Source: Anthoceros angustus (lineage: Eukaryota; Streptophyta; Anthocerotopsida; Anthocerotales; Anthocerotaceae). Taken from it: a DNA stretch of 64,000 nt. The stretch spans positions 1,128,971-1,192,970 of the forward strand of contig MU008175.1 of assembly GCA_010909165.1 (NCBI GenBank). The letters are read 5' to 3'. Shown piece after piece: positions 42,800-53,332 of this stretch; position 1 is the first letter of the stretch; every line of letters starts with the position of its first letter. The translations under genes were made by a program, and so were the position numbers. Below the pieces are notes generated by a model. It was not told the origin of the DNA. It was given only the letters and a program-made list of their open reading frames with translations, and did no database searches.

Positions 42800-43595
42800 T
42801 GTGTCTCTTCTGAGGTGATGCCTGGCATGCCGCATAGACCGCTTGGCCACACCCACCGCCAGAGCTTGTTCAAGGAGTGTGGGGTCCCGACGGGGCCAGG
42901 AATCTCCACCTTCTTTGCGGCTGTAAAAGCACCTTTGTGGTGCAGGGCTTTCCTGGTGCAGGGCTTTCCGGGTCCAGCGCTTGCCTGGTGCCGGCCGGCA
43001 ACGAGTACGCAATCCGTTGGCGAGCTGGAAGGAGGATGGGCACCTATGTATGTACAAGCTTTTGCAGGTGTGTTACTATTACAGACCAGCTATAGTGACA
43101 AATCCGTACGCAACCCGTTTGCAGCACGTACACAGTCCGCTTGCAGGTGTACGGCACAGGGGACGTATGTACTGTATGGTGATCTGCTGGGATGGGATGG
43201 GATTAAGTGGGGGCGCTTGGATCATGTTTGGATAGCAGGCCCGATTTGGTCACCCAGGGGATTTGATATGTACATATGTACATAGTTATACCTACCCAAC
43301 CCAGCCTCGGTCCCGGCCGGCGGGCATGGGATGAGCATGAGCTGCTGCCTGCAACATCCTATCCCTGGAAACGGGAAAGTGGCGAGCTGGGGAAGGGAAG
43401 ACCCTGAGTGGAAGTCGCATCGTCGTGGATTGGTCCCGAGCAGCCAATCGGGAGTGAAGAGGCCCGCTATTGTGGCGGAGAAGCAGTGGCAGGCTTTACG
43501 TGGGGCGTGAGCGGTTGTTAAACGGAGTCGCCGAGCCACACGTCAGGCGGGAGGATGTAGTTATATTATTGTTGGCACCAACTTGGAGTCGGACG

Positions 43596-43603
43596 CTATA
43601 TAG
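43596..43603 (+). promoter_or_regulatory. Candidate TATA box of the LOB-domain gene
   Basis: CTATATAG lies in GC-rich surroundings about 535 bp upstream of the LOB-domain start codon. The leader between them contains the GAAGCGGGAAGCGGG repeat and the CCCAGG minisatellite. It is inferred from position and sequence only. Confidence 0.45.
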
Positions 43604-44035
43604 CAGGGGAAGCGGGAAGCGGGAAGCGGGGAGGCGGGGAGGCGGGTATTGGCCCGCCGCTCCGCCTTGTTCGATGCCGGTAATCGCTGCGGTACGGCTC
43701 GCCATGGCCCGTGGGGCCGTGCGCCGGATTAAGTACATACGGTGGGAGACAGCCTTTCCAGCCTCCGCCCGCCGAGCATCTGACGTCGCTACCCTTTCCG
43801 CTTCCGCCGAGGGTCTTCGTTTGCAAGTGTGGGCGGCCGTGGTGGGCGCTTGGCGGTGCCAGCCAGCGAGCGAGCAGGCGAGCAGGCGAGCAGGCGGGCA
43901 GGCGAGCGAGGCAACGGAGGGTGGAGGGCGCAGGGTGTTGGCTGCCGGTGTGGGGTGTGGGGTGTGGCTGGTGTGGGCGTGAAGGCGCGGGCGCGTGTTG
44001 TTTGGCTGAGGCGGGAGGTCCCTTTCTTCAACCCT

Positions 44036-44130
44036 GGCCCAGGCGCAGGCTCAGATCCAGGCCCAGGCCAAGACCCAGGCCCAGGCCCAGTCCCAGGCCC
44101 AGTCCCAGGCCCAGGCCCAGGCAGGCGCCC
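44036..44130. repeat. CAGGCC minisatellite just before the LOB start codon
   Basis: About fifteen imperfect copies of CCCAGG or CAGGCC end next to the ATG at 44133. In the frame of the gene it would read as an alternating Gln-Ala tract, but an upstream TGA and the absence of an ATG make translation unlikely. It is probably leader sequence. Confidence 0.75.
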
Positions 44131-44132
44131 AG

Positions 44133-45089
44133 ATGCCAAACGCTTCCAATGGCACCTCGCCATGCGCAGCTTGCAAGCTGCTGCGGCGGAGGTGCGCGCC
44201 GAGTGCGTGTTCGCGCCGCACTTCCCCGCGGAGCAGCCGCACAAGTTCGCCATTGTGCACCGGTGTTCGGGGCCAGCAACATCAACAAGATGCTGCAGGA
44301 CCTGGCGGCGGACCAGCGCGCCGACGCCGTGAGCAGCCTGGTGTACGAGGCGGAGGCCAGGTTCCGCGACCCCGTGTACGGCTGCGCGGGGCCATCGCGT
44401 CGCTGCAGCAGCAGGTGGCGCAGCTGCAGGTGCAGCTGGCGCTGGCGCAGGCGGAGACGGTGTATGCAAGGATGCAGCAGGCGCCGGCGGTCACCAACGC
44501 CTCTCACCTCAGCGTCGGCTCCAACAAGGCGCCCGCCCTCACGGTGGGCGTGGCGCTGGATCACGTCGGGCTGCAGCGGGCTCAGGGCGCCGCGGATTTG
44601 GACCTGGCGCTCGACTGCGTCTCGCCCTCGCCGTTTCCGATTGCCTGCAAGAAGGAGAAGCCGACGCTGGGGTACAGGGAGCTAGCCGCGCCGGCGCCGG
44701 CGCCCGCCAGGGACAACGGGGGTTGCGCTGCCGCCGCTGCCGCTGCCGCTGCCGCTGCCGCTGCCGCAGCCGCAGCCGCGGATCTCATGTGCCTGCCCGA
44801 CCACCCGGCCACTTCCGCGGCCTTGGCCGCCCGGGACCACGCCAAGGATGCGGTCCTGCTGCACCCCATCTCGCTCAGCGTGGTGCGCAACAATTTCATG
44901 CTTCCTAGCGATGCCTCCCCATTTTCTGTGGACTCTGTGATGGAGCTCGGGGACATGGACATGGACGCCTCCATCAACTCCATTAACCAGATGTCGCCGC
45001 CCACGCCGCCTGGCTCTCCGGACCTCCTCAGTCCTTTCTCCAAGCCCATGTTCCAAACAAGTTTTGCTTTGGGCGCCACGCTCTGGTGA
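44133..45089 (+). CDS. Class I LOB-domain (LBD) transcription factor
   Basis: Plant-specific DNA-binding regulator of organ boundary and lateral organ development. The start MPNASNGTSPCAACK is typical. The CX2CX6CX3C block (CAACKLLRRRCAPEC) is followed by VFAPHFP, the GAS block (FGASNINKMLQDL), DAVSSLVYEAEAR, DPVYGC and a leucine-zipper-like helix (LQQQVAQLQVQLALAQAE). The rest is a variable tail with about 18 consecutive alanines and an acidic LGDMDMDAS region. As given, the domain runs through three frames. Shifts occur near 44199, 44262 and 44390, each repaired by one extra base in a C or G run. The same type of single-base loss occurs in the BTB gene. I therefore annotate it as a gene with probable assembly errors, though a recent pseudogene is possible. 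The spans of conserved residues are uninterrupted otherwise. Confidence 0.85.
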   Translation: MPNASNGTSPCAACKLLRRRCAPSACSRRTSPRSSRTSSPLCTGVRGQQHQQDAAGPGGGPARRRREQPGVRGGGQVPRPRVRLRGAIASLQQQVAQLQVQLALAQAETVYARMQQAPAVTNASHLSVGSNKAPALTVGVALDHVGLQRAQGAADLDLALDCVSPSPFPIACKKEKPTLGYRELAAPAPAPARDNGGCAAAAAAAAAAAAAAAAAADLMCLPDHPATSAALAARDHAKDAVLLHPISLSVVRNNFMLPSDASPFSVDSVMELGDMDMDASINSINQMSPPTPPGSPDLLSPFSKPMFQTSFALGATLW

Positions 45090-45181
45090 TATTTAGTCTC
45101 TTCTCTTTCCCTCCTTTCTCCCAAACCTCCTTGTACAAATTCTGCTTGCACCCATGCAAACGGGTTGCCTTGTAACATTAC

Positions 45182-45187
45182 AATAAA
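45182..45187 (+). terminator. AATAAA polyadenylation signal
   Basis: AATAAA lies 93 bp after the LOB-domain stop codon, a normal distance for a plant near-upstream element. Confidence 0.55.
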
Positions 45188-45518
45188 AGCGTCAGGGGCT
45201 CCGCTATCCCCTTGTTCTACATAGGCCCACAATCATCCTCAATTGCTCAAATTCGTCATCCGCTTGTCCCTCGTGTGAACTGCTTTCCTCACTGGGAATT
45301 CTTCGCTGTTTAGGCAAGGTGGATCATGTTGTGATCAGATCCGTCACAGTTTCGTCATCATCATTTTCCTATTTCAATTGGGGGTATGCTCACGACAACT
45401 GAACTTCTGATGACATGTCCGTGATGCTTTATTACCGATGCCTTGCTTTGCGAGCACTGTAATGAGCCTGCCGGAACTTTGGCTAACACCCAAAAAAAAA
45501 CTTCCATACTGCAGGGCA
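45188..45518. other. Convergent intergenic gap
   Basis: Separates the LOB-domain gene (+) from the translocator gene (-). Nothing beyond presumed 3' untranslated sequence was recognised. Confidence 0.4.
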
Positions 45519-47866
45519 TCACGCAGCCTTTGTGTCTGGCTCCTTTTTGGAAGGGGATGACTTCACTCTCGAGTAAGCAAACACCCCCGACAATGCCAAC
45601 CCCGTCCCTGCAATTTTCACCAGGAGGACCCAACCCAGCCCGGACCGAGTCAGTCAGGGCCTGCCATGCGACAAACTCTGAGAGGAAGGACGCAACACAG
45701 CAAATGCGTCAGCCAGAGACAAGAGTACCTAAGGCGTTTATTGGAGACACCGGAGTCCTGAAAAAGATAACTGATGTGACGATGACAACCACCCGCTTCA
45801 CACAGTTCCCGACCGAATGAGTTACAGGAGTAACCCTTTGTAGGATCATGTATGAAACCTGAGACATCACTCATTAGTCTTCCACATCCATTACGACAAA
45901 ACTTCGCAAGGTCTGCAGCCCAGAAAAATGAAACATATGAATCTGTCAGAGCAATAACTGTACCTGCTGATATGAATGGAAGCAAATACCCGCAAGGAGT
46001 GCGCGTGTGATGACAACTTTCACGTCCAGACCCTGTTCCACATCACCAACATGAGCATTTTCTGAGATGCCGATGCCTGTCTGCTTCACTCAGCGGCTCT
46101 CCCATTTCAGTACCACAAGACCATTCAATTTCCCCTCTACCCAAGTAGTCATGTTCAATCTTACCGCTGATGCCAAAGCAGCAGGGGTAAACTTGACTCC
46201 TTCCAGGAAAAGGGTGGCAGGTGCCAGCAGGAATAGAGAGAGAATTGTTATCACCGAAAATAGATTGATGTTATCCAGAGAACCCTGAAATCACGAGCCA
46301 TCCAATGAAGTTTGTCTAGCATGCTTTGCTTGCACACTGTTGCCTTGTCGCATTCATGTCAGGAGCACAGATCAGTGCTTCACTGAATAAAGCAGTGCAA
46401 AAGCTCAGATCTCCTCTTGGATCTCATAAGGCTTTGCACTGCTATGTTCACTTGCAAATAAGCAAAGCAGGGGAATGCGTACCTCCTTTTTCACCATCAA
46501 CTTCTTACTTAGGACGTTTCGAGACTGAAAGGTCACATTTGATGCCATAGCACTCAAAAAGCCGATCCTGCAATTCCGTTTTACACTTATTGAAGTGAGC
46601 TCCAATTACCACTGAGCCACAGTCAACCGGCCTCCTTGAGAACTTCAAAACATGATCCGAGCTGGTTTACCAGTTGAATGATGCTTCGGTCAAGGATGCC
46701 AAGGCAACTCCACCAACTATTGGTACCAGGGTAGCAATTACCAAAGGATCTGGGTTCTGGAAGCCAAAGTCTGTCAGGAGTCAGGACGCCGTGCAGAAGA
46801 ATGTGATGACATGGCATGATCAACAAGGGAGATCAGAATCTGGAAGATTTCACAGAGTGCAGACAAACAAAACTCCACAGCTCATGTTGACCGAACAACA
46901 TGAGCTTCAGGTACTTAAAACATGGCTTCAGGTAGTTAAGACTTACAGCACCCAAGAAAAGCGACGACAACAGCACTGAGAAGAACGGCTCCATAGCCTT
47001 GATGGTGTGTGTAAAGGACACAGCAACTTTGCCAAGACTCATGTTCGTGAAAAGATTGCCCAGAGTATGGACGAGAGCCAAGGGAAGAATTGCAAAAATC
47101 TGCAATGGGAAAAGTCGCAAGAACGATCTGTGTCAAAACTTGTTGTGAAACAAAAGCCAGTCCCCAACAGCAACCTTGGTGAACAACACTGGGCGAGCAC
47201 AGACGAGCTGTACCTGCTCCTTTTTCAACGAGGGCCGCTTATGAAGGCCCAGAGTCCATGTCACCAACACTATGGCTGTTCCGACGGCAAACTGAAGAGA
47301 AGTAATGGTGACTGGATATGGGAACACTTTCAAAACCTGCAAGAATAATGCCGGCATTGTCTCACATGCACCCAACAAATTCAACTCTGGCGTCAGAAAT
47401 CTTCACCCAAGACGAACATGACCCACACCTGCTTGTTATAAATGTTGAAGTAGATGTTGAACAGGTACCACAGGCCGAAGAGGGATCCGAGCTGCACGGT
47501 CTTGACAAGCTCGGCGGGCTCAGCAACCTCACCCCCAATTCCGGTCTGGGCCTGGCTCTCCCCGTCTCCGGCAGCAGCAGCAGCCGCCACGACCACCACA
47601 TGCCGAGCCTTGTGCTGCCTCGACCCGAGCTTGACGATCTTCAGCTGGGAACAGCCTGGAAAGAGGGCAGAGAGGTTGCGCCAGGGCACGGCAGCTGCGC
47701 CCTTCCTGCCCAGAAGCGAGACAGACACCGAGTGCTGCTGGCCCCGCCCAAACGGGCCCGCATTGGGCAGCCGGGCCAAGAGCACGGATCTAGTCCGGGA
47801 TGCCTGCCCCAAGCCGGCAACACCCACACATCTGGGCAAAACACCGATTCTCACCGCCGTGTCCAT
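45519..47866 (-). CDS. PPT: Plastid phosphoenolpyruvate/phosphate translocator
   Basis: Inner-envelope antiporter exchanging phosphoenolpyruvate for phosphate, supplying the shikimate pathway. Nine exons on the minus strand: 47429-47866, 47214-47336, 46947-47099, 46671-46756, 46483-46567, 46165-46284, 45964-46032, 45729-45858 and 45519-45607. All phases agree, giving 430 residues. A plastid transit region rich in Arg, Ser and Ala comes first, then [18 protein letters not shown], the family hallmark. [83 protein letters not shown] and [15 protein letters not shown] follow in family order. These phrases fit PPT better than the triose- or glucose-phosphate translocators. Met 47866 is chosen, but the frame stays open upstream to 48109, so the start is not certain. 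The C-terminus is KKEPDTKAA. Confidence 0.93.
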
Positions 47867-48356
47867 GGCCGCATCCAGACCCTGCCAATTCAGCGCCCTG
47901 AACACAGCCAGACACGCGACCACAGGCAGCCACACTAGCTCATGAGCGTCCGGCAGTCTGCTCCAATTCTTTCCCAGCTCCCCGAAATGACACAGCACAT
48001 ACAGTGTTCCGCAGTAGGCGAACAAGAATGGTTCCCAGACAAGGATCTCAACGTCACGCTTGATGCCACAGCATGTGCACTGTGCACTGTGCGCAGCTCG
48101 CCGTTTCAAATGAGACGAAGAATTCGCGGAGCCAATGCCACTCGACGAAGAACAGGGACTTTGGAAGGTGGAAGTTACTAAGCTTGATATTTTTGTTTTT
48201 TTCTTGTGAACTTTGTAAAGGGCGAGTATAAAGTCCCTTACGAATGAATAGCTAGGTTTTGCTCCACTCAGTCCAACGCGGAGGCGTGGCCGTCATCTCA
48301 CAGTGGGGCTTCGAACTTTGCCCCGCCGGAGCCGTTGCTGTTGTCAGGTCGGGGCG
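47867..48356. promoter_or_regulatory. Divergent promoter region, PPT and RLP24
   Basis: About 490 bp separate the two start codons, which face away from each other. No TATA box is obvious. Shared regulation is only an inference from arrangement. Confidence 0.45.
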
Positions 48357-49136
48357 ATGAGGCTCGAGAAGTGCTGGTTTTGCTCTTCCACTGTCTATCC
48401 AGGGCATGGCATGATGTACGTGCGGAACGATGCTAAGGTACGGTGTTCGTTGAGCTTCGGAATCCTAGTCATGCTATCGGATTGCTTGCCGCTCATCGTT
48501 GATGTTGGATCTTCGGCAATGGCAGGTTTTCCGGTTTTGTCGATCAAAATGTCACAAGAACTTTAAGATGAAGAGGAATCCTCGGAAAGTGAAGTGGACC
48601 AAGGCTTACAGGAAGCTGCACAACAAGGACCTGGTTCAGGTGTGCGGATTGAAACTGTGGTTTTTGATTTGGTGTGTTTCAGCCTGTGGTGCGTGTTTGG
48701 CTGATTCTTGGAATTGGACATGCAGGATGCTACTTTTGAGCTGGAGCGGAGGAGGAATAGGCCGGAGAGATATGACAGAAACGTGTTGGAGAACACTATG
48801 AAGGCGGTGAAGAAGATTGCTGAGGTCCGGGAGAAACGGCAAGCGAAGTTCTGGGAGAACAGGTTTGTCTTTGCTTGTATTTTCATTATTTATTCTCGCA
48901 ACTCTTTTTTCAGCAGAAGCTGGATCTATGCGTGCTTTTGGGTATGCAGGATGAAGGGCAAGGCGGCAAAAGAAAGGAAAGAAGCAGCAGTGGAGTTGGA
49001 GCAGGGCATCCATTTGGTTAAGGCTCCTCTTGCTATGGCAGCGGAGCCTGGGCTGACCCTGCCAACCATCCCAGAAAAGATGAAGGTGAAGGTGCAGTAT
49101 GGAAAAGACCAGGATGTCCGGCAGATGGAAAGCTGA
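48357..49136 (+). CDS. RLP24: Ribosome biogenesis protein RLP24 (eL24-like)
   Basis: Nucleolar pre-60S assembly factor that holds the place of ribosomal protein eL24 until cytoplasmic maturation. Exons 48357-48437, 48526-48639, 48726-48862 and 48950-49136 give 172 residues. [18 protein letters not shown] with [20 protein letters not shown] supplies the zinc-binding CX2C and CX3C pairs. [14 protein letters not shown] and [13 protein letters not shown] are family signatures that distinguish RLP24 from eL24 itself. The C-terminal half is a charged helix and ends DQDVRQMES. Every junction has GT-AG and correct phase. The start is the family start. Confidence 0.96.
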
Positions 49137-50378
49137 TTGTACTGCGGGACGGGGGAATCCCGCTGAGCTGTTCCCTCGAGGCGGCGAAGTTGCCTCCGTT
49201 TTTGACCAAGTGGATTGCGCAAGCCATGTCAAGACGGTATTATCGGCTGTGACAGGAGTTGTCTTGGGTTTCCTTAGAATCCTCTGTTAAGCAAACTTTG
49301 GTCTTGCTTTCGAGGCTTTGAGCAATGCACCCTCTAATTTGGATGGTTAGCCTCCAGTGTGGGGTGCGCCAAATGACTTAAATGAGACGCTGTGTTCCTC
49401 TCACAGTTCACCACGTACATAGGTACCCATCTTTGCGGCTGTTTTCTGATGTGTCTGTGGAAGGACTAGGGCTGTAATATCATAATTATCTTTTATCACA
49501 GACTCATAAAACAGAATGACAGGCACGTCCATATCAGTTACATGTTCCCGGAGTTGTGGGGTAGTGAACTATCTGGAACGTGTGGGGCTAGTTGGATTGT
49601 GGTCTCGTGAAATAGCTGGGGGCCTGCAGCGGCAGGTCTGCCCGAGTCTCTCAATCGTATCGTGGGCTGGCGATTTTCCGGGTCATACAATGTGAAGGAC
49701 CCACTCCACTAGTTGAGCCCGTGGCTTCACGTAAGTCTACTGGTGTACTAGCTTCGTAGTGAGAGAACATAACATGGAGTAAATTTGCTGGATAGATAAT
49801 CATAACGTCGAGTAAATCTTCATAATATCAGGTAAAAAATTGTAATATTAGGTAAAAATTTACAACATCAAGTAAATTTGCATAACATCGGGTAGGTCAG
49901 TTTTCAAAAGCTGATTAGGTTAGAGTATGTCCTCAAACTCAGCCTTTCTACACTACAATGACCCTAGGGTTAGTTGATTAGAAGAGAACTCATTCCCTAT
50001 AACTTCCCTAATTTGGCCTCCCTTCAAACCCAAGCTCAGAGCACTAGGGTTAATGGGGATTCTACAATAGAAAAGCTGATTAGAAGGGAAATCATTCCCG
50101 ATAGCTTCCTTGATTTGGCCTCCCTCCACAAGTTGAACATAAGTTGCAACCAGGTGATTAGAAAGGCGTTGAGCTTCATCCACATGCCGTAACTTGTAAA
50201 TCCTGTTGCCCTCTTGGTCCAGAGTACCAACTAAGCGCTATTGGTATTGTTGGGGGTTCCAGGAGGTGCAGCAGCATCACAAATAAATGGAAGACTTCAG
50301 TCTTTACCCCCACCCCCGCACCCCCATCTAGTAAGCTATCTCCTAGGTTGTGTCTTTATGCTTAGGCTTAAAGTAGGG
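49137..50378. other. Intergenic with two small repeats
   Basis: No gene was recognised. 49768-49915 holds about six diverged units of roughly 20-30 bp reading CATAACATCGAGTAAATTT. 49974-50028 recurs at about 50080-50136, a direct repeat of about 55 bp containing CTTCCTTGATTTGGCCTCCC. These look like the fringe of the retroelement-rich region to the right. Confidence 0.6.
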
Positions 50379-51064
50379 CTAGTAATCTATCAAACCTAGG
50401 CCTTCCATATGCTTGAAGTGCTTGTCTTTAGGAAGCACCTTGGTTAGGATGTCTGTTGTATTAGCATCAATGGAAACATACAGAATTTTTAGGATCCCCC
50501 TCTCGGCGCCATCCCTAAAGTAGTGGTGTTGGATCTTGATGTGCTTGGTCCAGGCATGGAAGCGAGGATAGGCAATAAGAGCAATAGCACACTGGTTATT
50601 GCCAAAGAGGAGAGTGGGTTGCGGCTGTGGTTCACCAAGGTCATGTAAGAAAGACCTTTCCCACTCTATCTCATTGGTAGAATTAGTAAGTAACTTATAC
50701 TCAACCTCTATGCTGGAAAGGGCGATGCTAGTTTGCTTTTTACACCTCCAGTTGACGACTACTTGGGATAGGAGAAAGACATATGTGGACAAACTCTTAC
50801 GAGAATCGTTATCCGAGGCCCAGTCTGCGTCAGTAAACCCATGTAAAGAGGTAAGATGTGACTAAGTGTCCACTACTCTTATAGCAAAGCCCATAATAGT
50901 GTGTGCCTTTAAGATATTGGAAAATCTGCTTTACGGCAATCTAATGAGCATGGCCAGGTTTCTCCAGAAATTAGGAAGCTGTATTGACAGAGTGTTAAAT
51001 TTCAGGTCTGGTCCAATTGCTAACAAAAATCAAGCTGCCAACTGCAAAGCGATCATTACTAGGG
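50379..51064 (-). mobile_element. Ty1/copia relic: RNase H end
   Basis: Minus-strand translation gives, with stops and shifts, AVGSLIF, a TRPEI-type turn, FLEKPGHAH, IFQYLKGT, GFTDADWASD, then an intact stretch of 137 codons with KKQTSIALSSIEVEY and DILTKVLPKDKHF. This is the order at the end of copia polyproteins, the RT-to-RNase H linker followed by RNase H. TAA and TAG codons interrupt the first part. No flanking LTR is obvious downstream. The right end is abrupt, where a repeat block begins. Confidence 0.85.
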
Positions 51065-51068
51065 AGAG

Positions 51069-51432
51069 GGGGGTTTTACAAAACCCCTTTTGTAAATGTC
51101 CCAATCTTTACAACGTCTAAAAACCTCCGTTGTAAATTGGTTTAAGTTTCGCTGATGTGGCAAGTTTTAAGACTCGGTTTACAATGCGGGTTTCTAGTTG
51201 GATGATATGGCACTCTTTTGGGTGCTCACAACAACGGATCAATGGCGTAGCTCCTTCGTTGAATTACGTTGTAAAAGCCTTTTTCAAAATTTGATCTTTA
51301 TTTTGTAAAATCTTTAATAATATCACTAATCACAAAAATATGATTGGAAGCCATTTACCGTTGCATGCGATGGCGTGGCTCCTTGTTGTAGATTATGTTG
51401 TAAAAGCCTTTTTCTTAAAATTTGGCGGGGTA
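51069..51432 (+). mobile_element. Fold-back (MITE-like) element, copy 1
   Basis: Block of about 360 bp, AT-rich and non-coding. It begins with the hairpin GGGGTTTTACAAAACCCC and has further inverted pairs (TTTACAACG with CGTTGTAAA). It also contains two internal direct repeats of about 50 bp (GCTCCTTCGTTG to AAGCCTTTTTC and a later version). Subterminal ACAACG/CGTTGT pairs recall plant CACTA-type ends, but no terminal repeats or target-site duplication are proven. Two further copies are at 52142 and 62628. Confidence 0.65.
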
Positions 51433-52141
51433 AGTGCGGGGAGGAGGGGAAGTGGGTAGGAAGGGATAGAGGAAGAGTTTTGGTGCGGGGAGGGTGGCGG
51501 AGAGGAGGCGAGCCATTGGCATGCTAGCCAGCGGATTGCCCGGCTAGCCATTGTCGGGCGTTAGGCGCCATTGTATGGCCAACCATTGTCGGGCGTTAGG
51601 CGCCATTGGGAAGGGATGGAGAGAGTTTTTGGTGGGGAGGAGTGGCGGTCGGGGAGGGTGGCGAGGCGGGGAGCCATTGATAGGCTGGCCAACCATTTGG
51701 GCCAGCCATTGTCGGGCATTGGGCGCCATTGAATGGCCAACCATTGTCGGGCGTTAGGCGCCATTGGATGGCCAGCCATTGTCGGGCATTGGGCGCCATT
51801 GGGATAGAGGGAGAGTTTTGGTGGGGAGGGTGGCGGGGAGGGTGGCGGGCGGGGAGCCATTGGCGGTACAGCGGATTGTCGGGCAGCCATTGTCGGGCCG
51901 ACCATTGTCGGGGTCGCGCCATTGTATGGCCATCCATTGTCGGGCGTTGGGCGCCATTGGGAAGGGATGGAGGAGAGTTTTGGTGGGGAGGGTGGCGGGC
52001 AAGGACCCATTGATAGGCTGGCCAGCGATTGTCGGGCCAGCCATTGGACGACCATTGTGGGCGTTGGCGCCATTGTAGCCATCCATTGTGTTGGCGCCAT
52101 TGGGAAGGGATGGAGGTGGTGAGGGGTGGCGGGCGGCGGGG
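51433..52141. repeat. CCATTG/GGCGCC repeat array, block 1
   Basis: The motif CCATTGTCGGGCGTTAGGCG followed by CCATTG, with TTGGGCGCC and GGCCAACC variants, alternates with a G-rich spacer of type GGGATGGAGGAGAGTTTTGG followed by GGGGAGGGTGGCGGG. The composite unit is about 150-200 bp. The minus strand is largely free of stops, giving long but meaningless open frames. Confidence 0.85.
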
Positions 52142-52504
52142 AGGGTTTTACAAAACCCCTTTTGTAAATGTCCCAATCTTTAGCGTCTAGAAACCTCCGT
52201 TGTAAATTGGTTTAAGTTTATTGATGTGGCAAGTTTTAAGACTCGGTTTTACAATGCGGGTTTCTAGTTGGATGATATGGCACTCTTTTGGGTGCTCATT
52301 TACAACAACGGATCAATGGCGTAGCTCCTTCGTTGTAGATTACGTTGTAAAAGCCTTTTTTCAAAATTTGATCTTTATTTTTGTAAAATCTTTAATAATA
52401 TCACTAATCACAAAAATATGATTGGAAGCCATTTACGTTGCATGCGATGTGGCTCCCTTGTTGTAGATTATGTTGTAAAAGCCTTTTTCTTAAAATTTGG
52501 CGGG
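52142..52504 (+). mobile_element. Fold-back (MITE-like) element, copy 2
   Basis: Near-identical to the block at 51069-51432 in the same orientation, about 1.07 kb downstream. It is again followed directly by the G-rich spacer and the CCATTG array, so block and array together form a larger direct repeat. Confidence 0.7.
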
Positions 52505-53332
52505 GTAAGGGGTAAGGGGAGGGGGAAGTGGGTAGGAAGGGGATAGAGGAAGAGTTTTTGGTGCGGGGAGGTGGCGGGCGGAGGAGGCGGGGAGCCATTG
52601 GCATGCTAGCGGCGGTGCCCGGCTAGCCATTGTCGGGCGTTGGCGCCATTGTATGGCCAACCATTGTCGGGCATTGGCGCCATTGGGAAGGGGATGGAGA
52701 GAGAGTTTTGGTGGGGAGGAGGTGGCGGGCGGGGAGGGTGGCGGGCGGGGAGCCATTGTCGGGCGCCATTGGATGGCCAGCCATTGTCGGGCGCCATTGA
52801 ATGGCCAACCATTGTCGGGCGTTGGGCCCTATTGTATGGCCAACCATTGTCGGGCGTTGGGCGCCATTAGGAAGGGGATGGAGGAGAGTTTTGGTGGGGG
52901 AGTGGCGGGCGGGGAAGGGGTGGCGGCGGGGAGCCATTGGGAGGCTGGCGAGGATTGTCGGGCCGACCATTGTGGGCGTTAGGCGCCATTGTATAATGTG
53001 TCGGGCGCCATTGGGAAGGGGATGGAGGAGAGTTTTGTGGGGGAGGTGGCGGGGAGGGTGGCGGAGGAGGCGGGGAGGTGGCGGGGAGGCGGGGGTGGCG
53101 GGGAGCCATTGGCGGGCGGCCAGCGATTGTCGGGCGTTGGGCGCCATTGTATAGCCAACCATTGTCGGGCGTTGGATGCCATTAGGAAGAAGCGATGGAG
53201 GAGAGTTTTGGTGGGGAGGGTGGCAAGGACCCATTGATAGGCTGGCCGTGATTGTCGGGCCTGCCATTTTCGGGCCAGCCATTGTGGGGCGTTGGGCGCC
53301 ATTGTATGGCCATCCATTGTCGGGCGTTGGAC
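52505..53332. repeat. CCATTG/GGCGCC repeat array, block 2
   Basis: Same composite repeat as block 1, with about four copies of the GAGAGTTTTGGTGGGG spacer core. It is broken at about 53333 by an unrelated 4.3-kb GC-rich sequence. Confidence 0.85.

Larger units (their letters stand above)
40601..43500. repeat. Tandem segmental duplication, copy 2
   Basis: The counterpart of 37600-40600, diverged by many substitutions and small indels. Its J-domain gene is broken, and it carries an extra GC palindrome (42762-42799) absent from copy 1. The right boundary is near 43500, where similarity fades just upstream of the LOB-domain gene. Confidence 0.82.

Noticed and set aside
44036-44132. N-terminal Gln-Ala extension of the LOB-domain protein
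   Set aside because: The frame is open but has no ATG after an upstream TGA, and family members start just before the cysteine block.
51544-53317. Long minus-strand open frames with repeating NARQWLA and PDNGW peptides
   Set aside because: The satellite's complement is poor in stop codons, so all three frames are open in turn with the same words. There is no start context, no domain and unit lengths that are not multiples of three. The same applies to 60977-62579 and 62963-63602.
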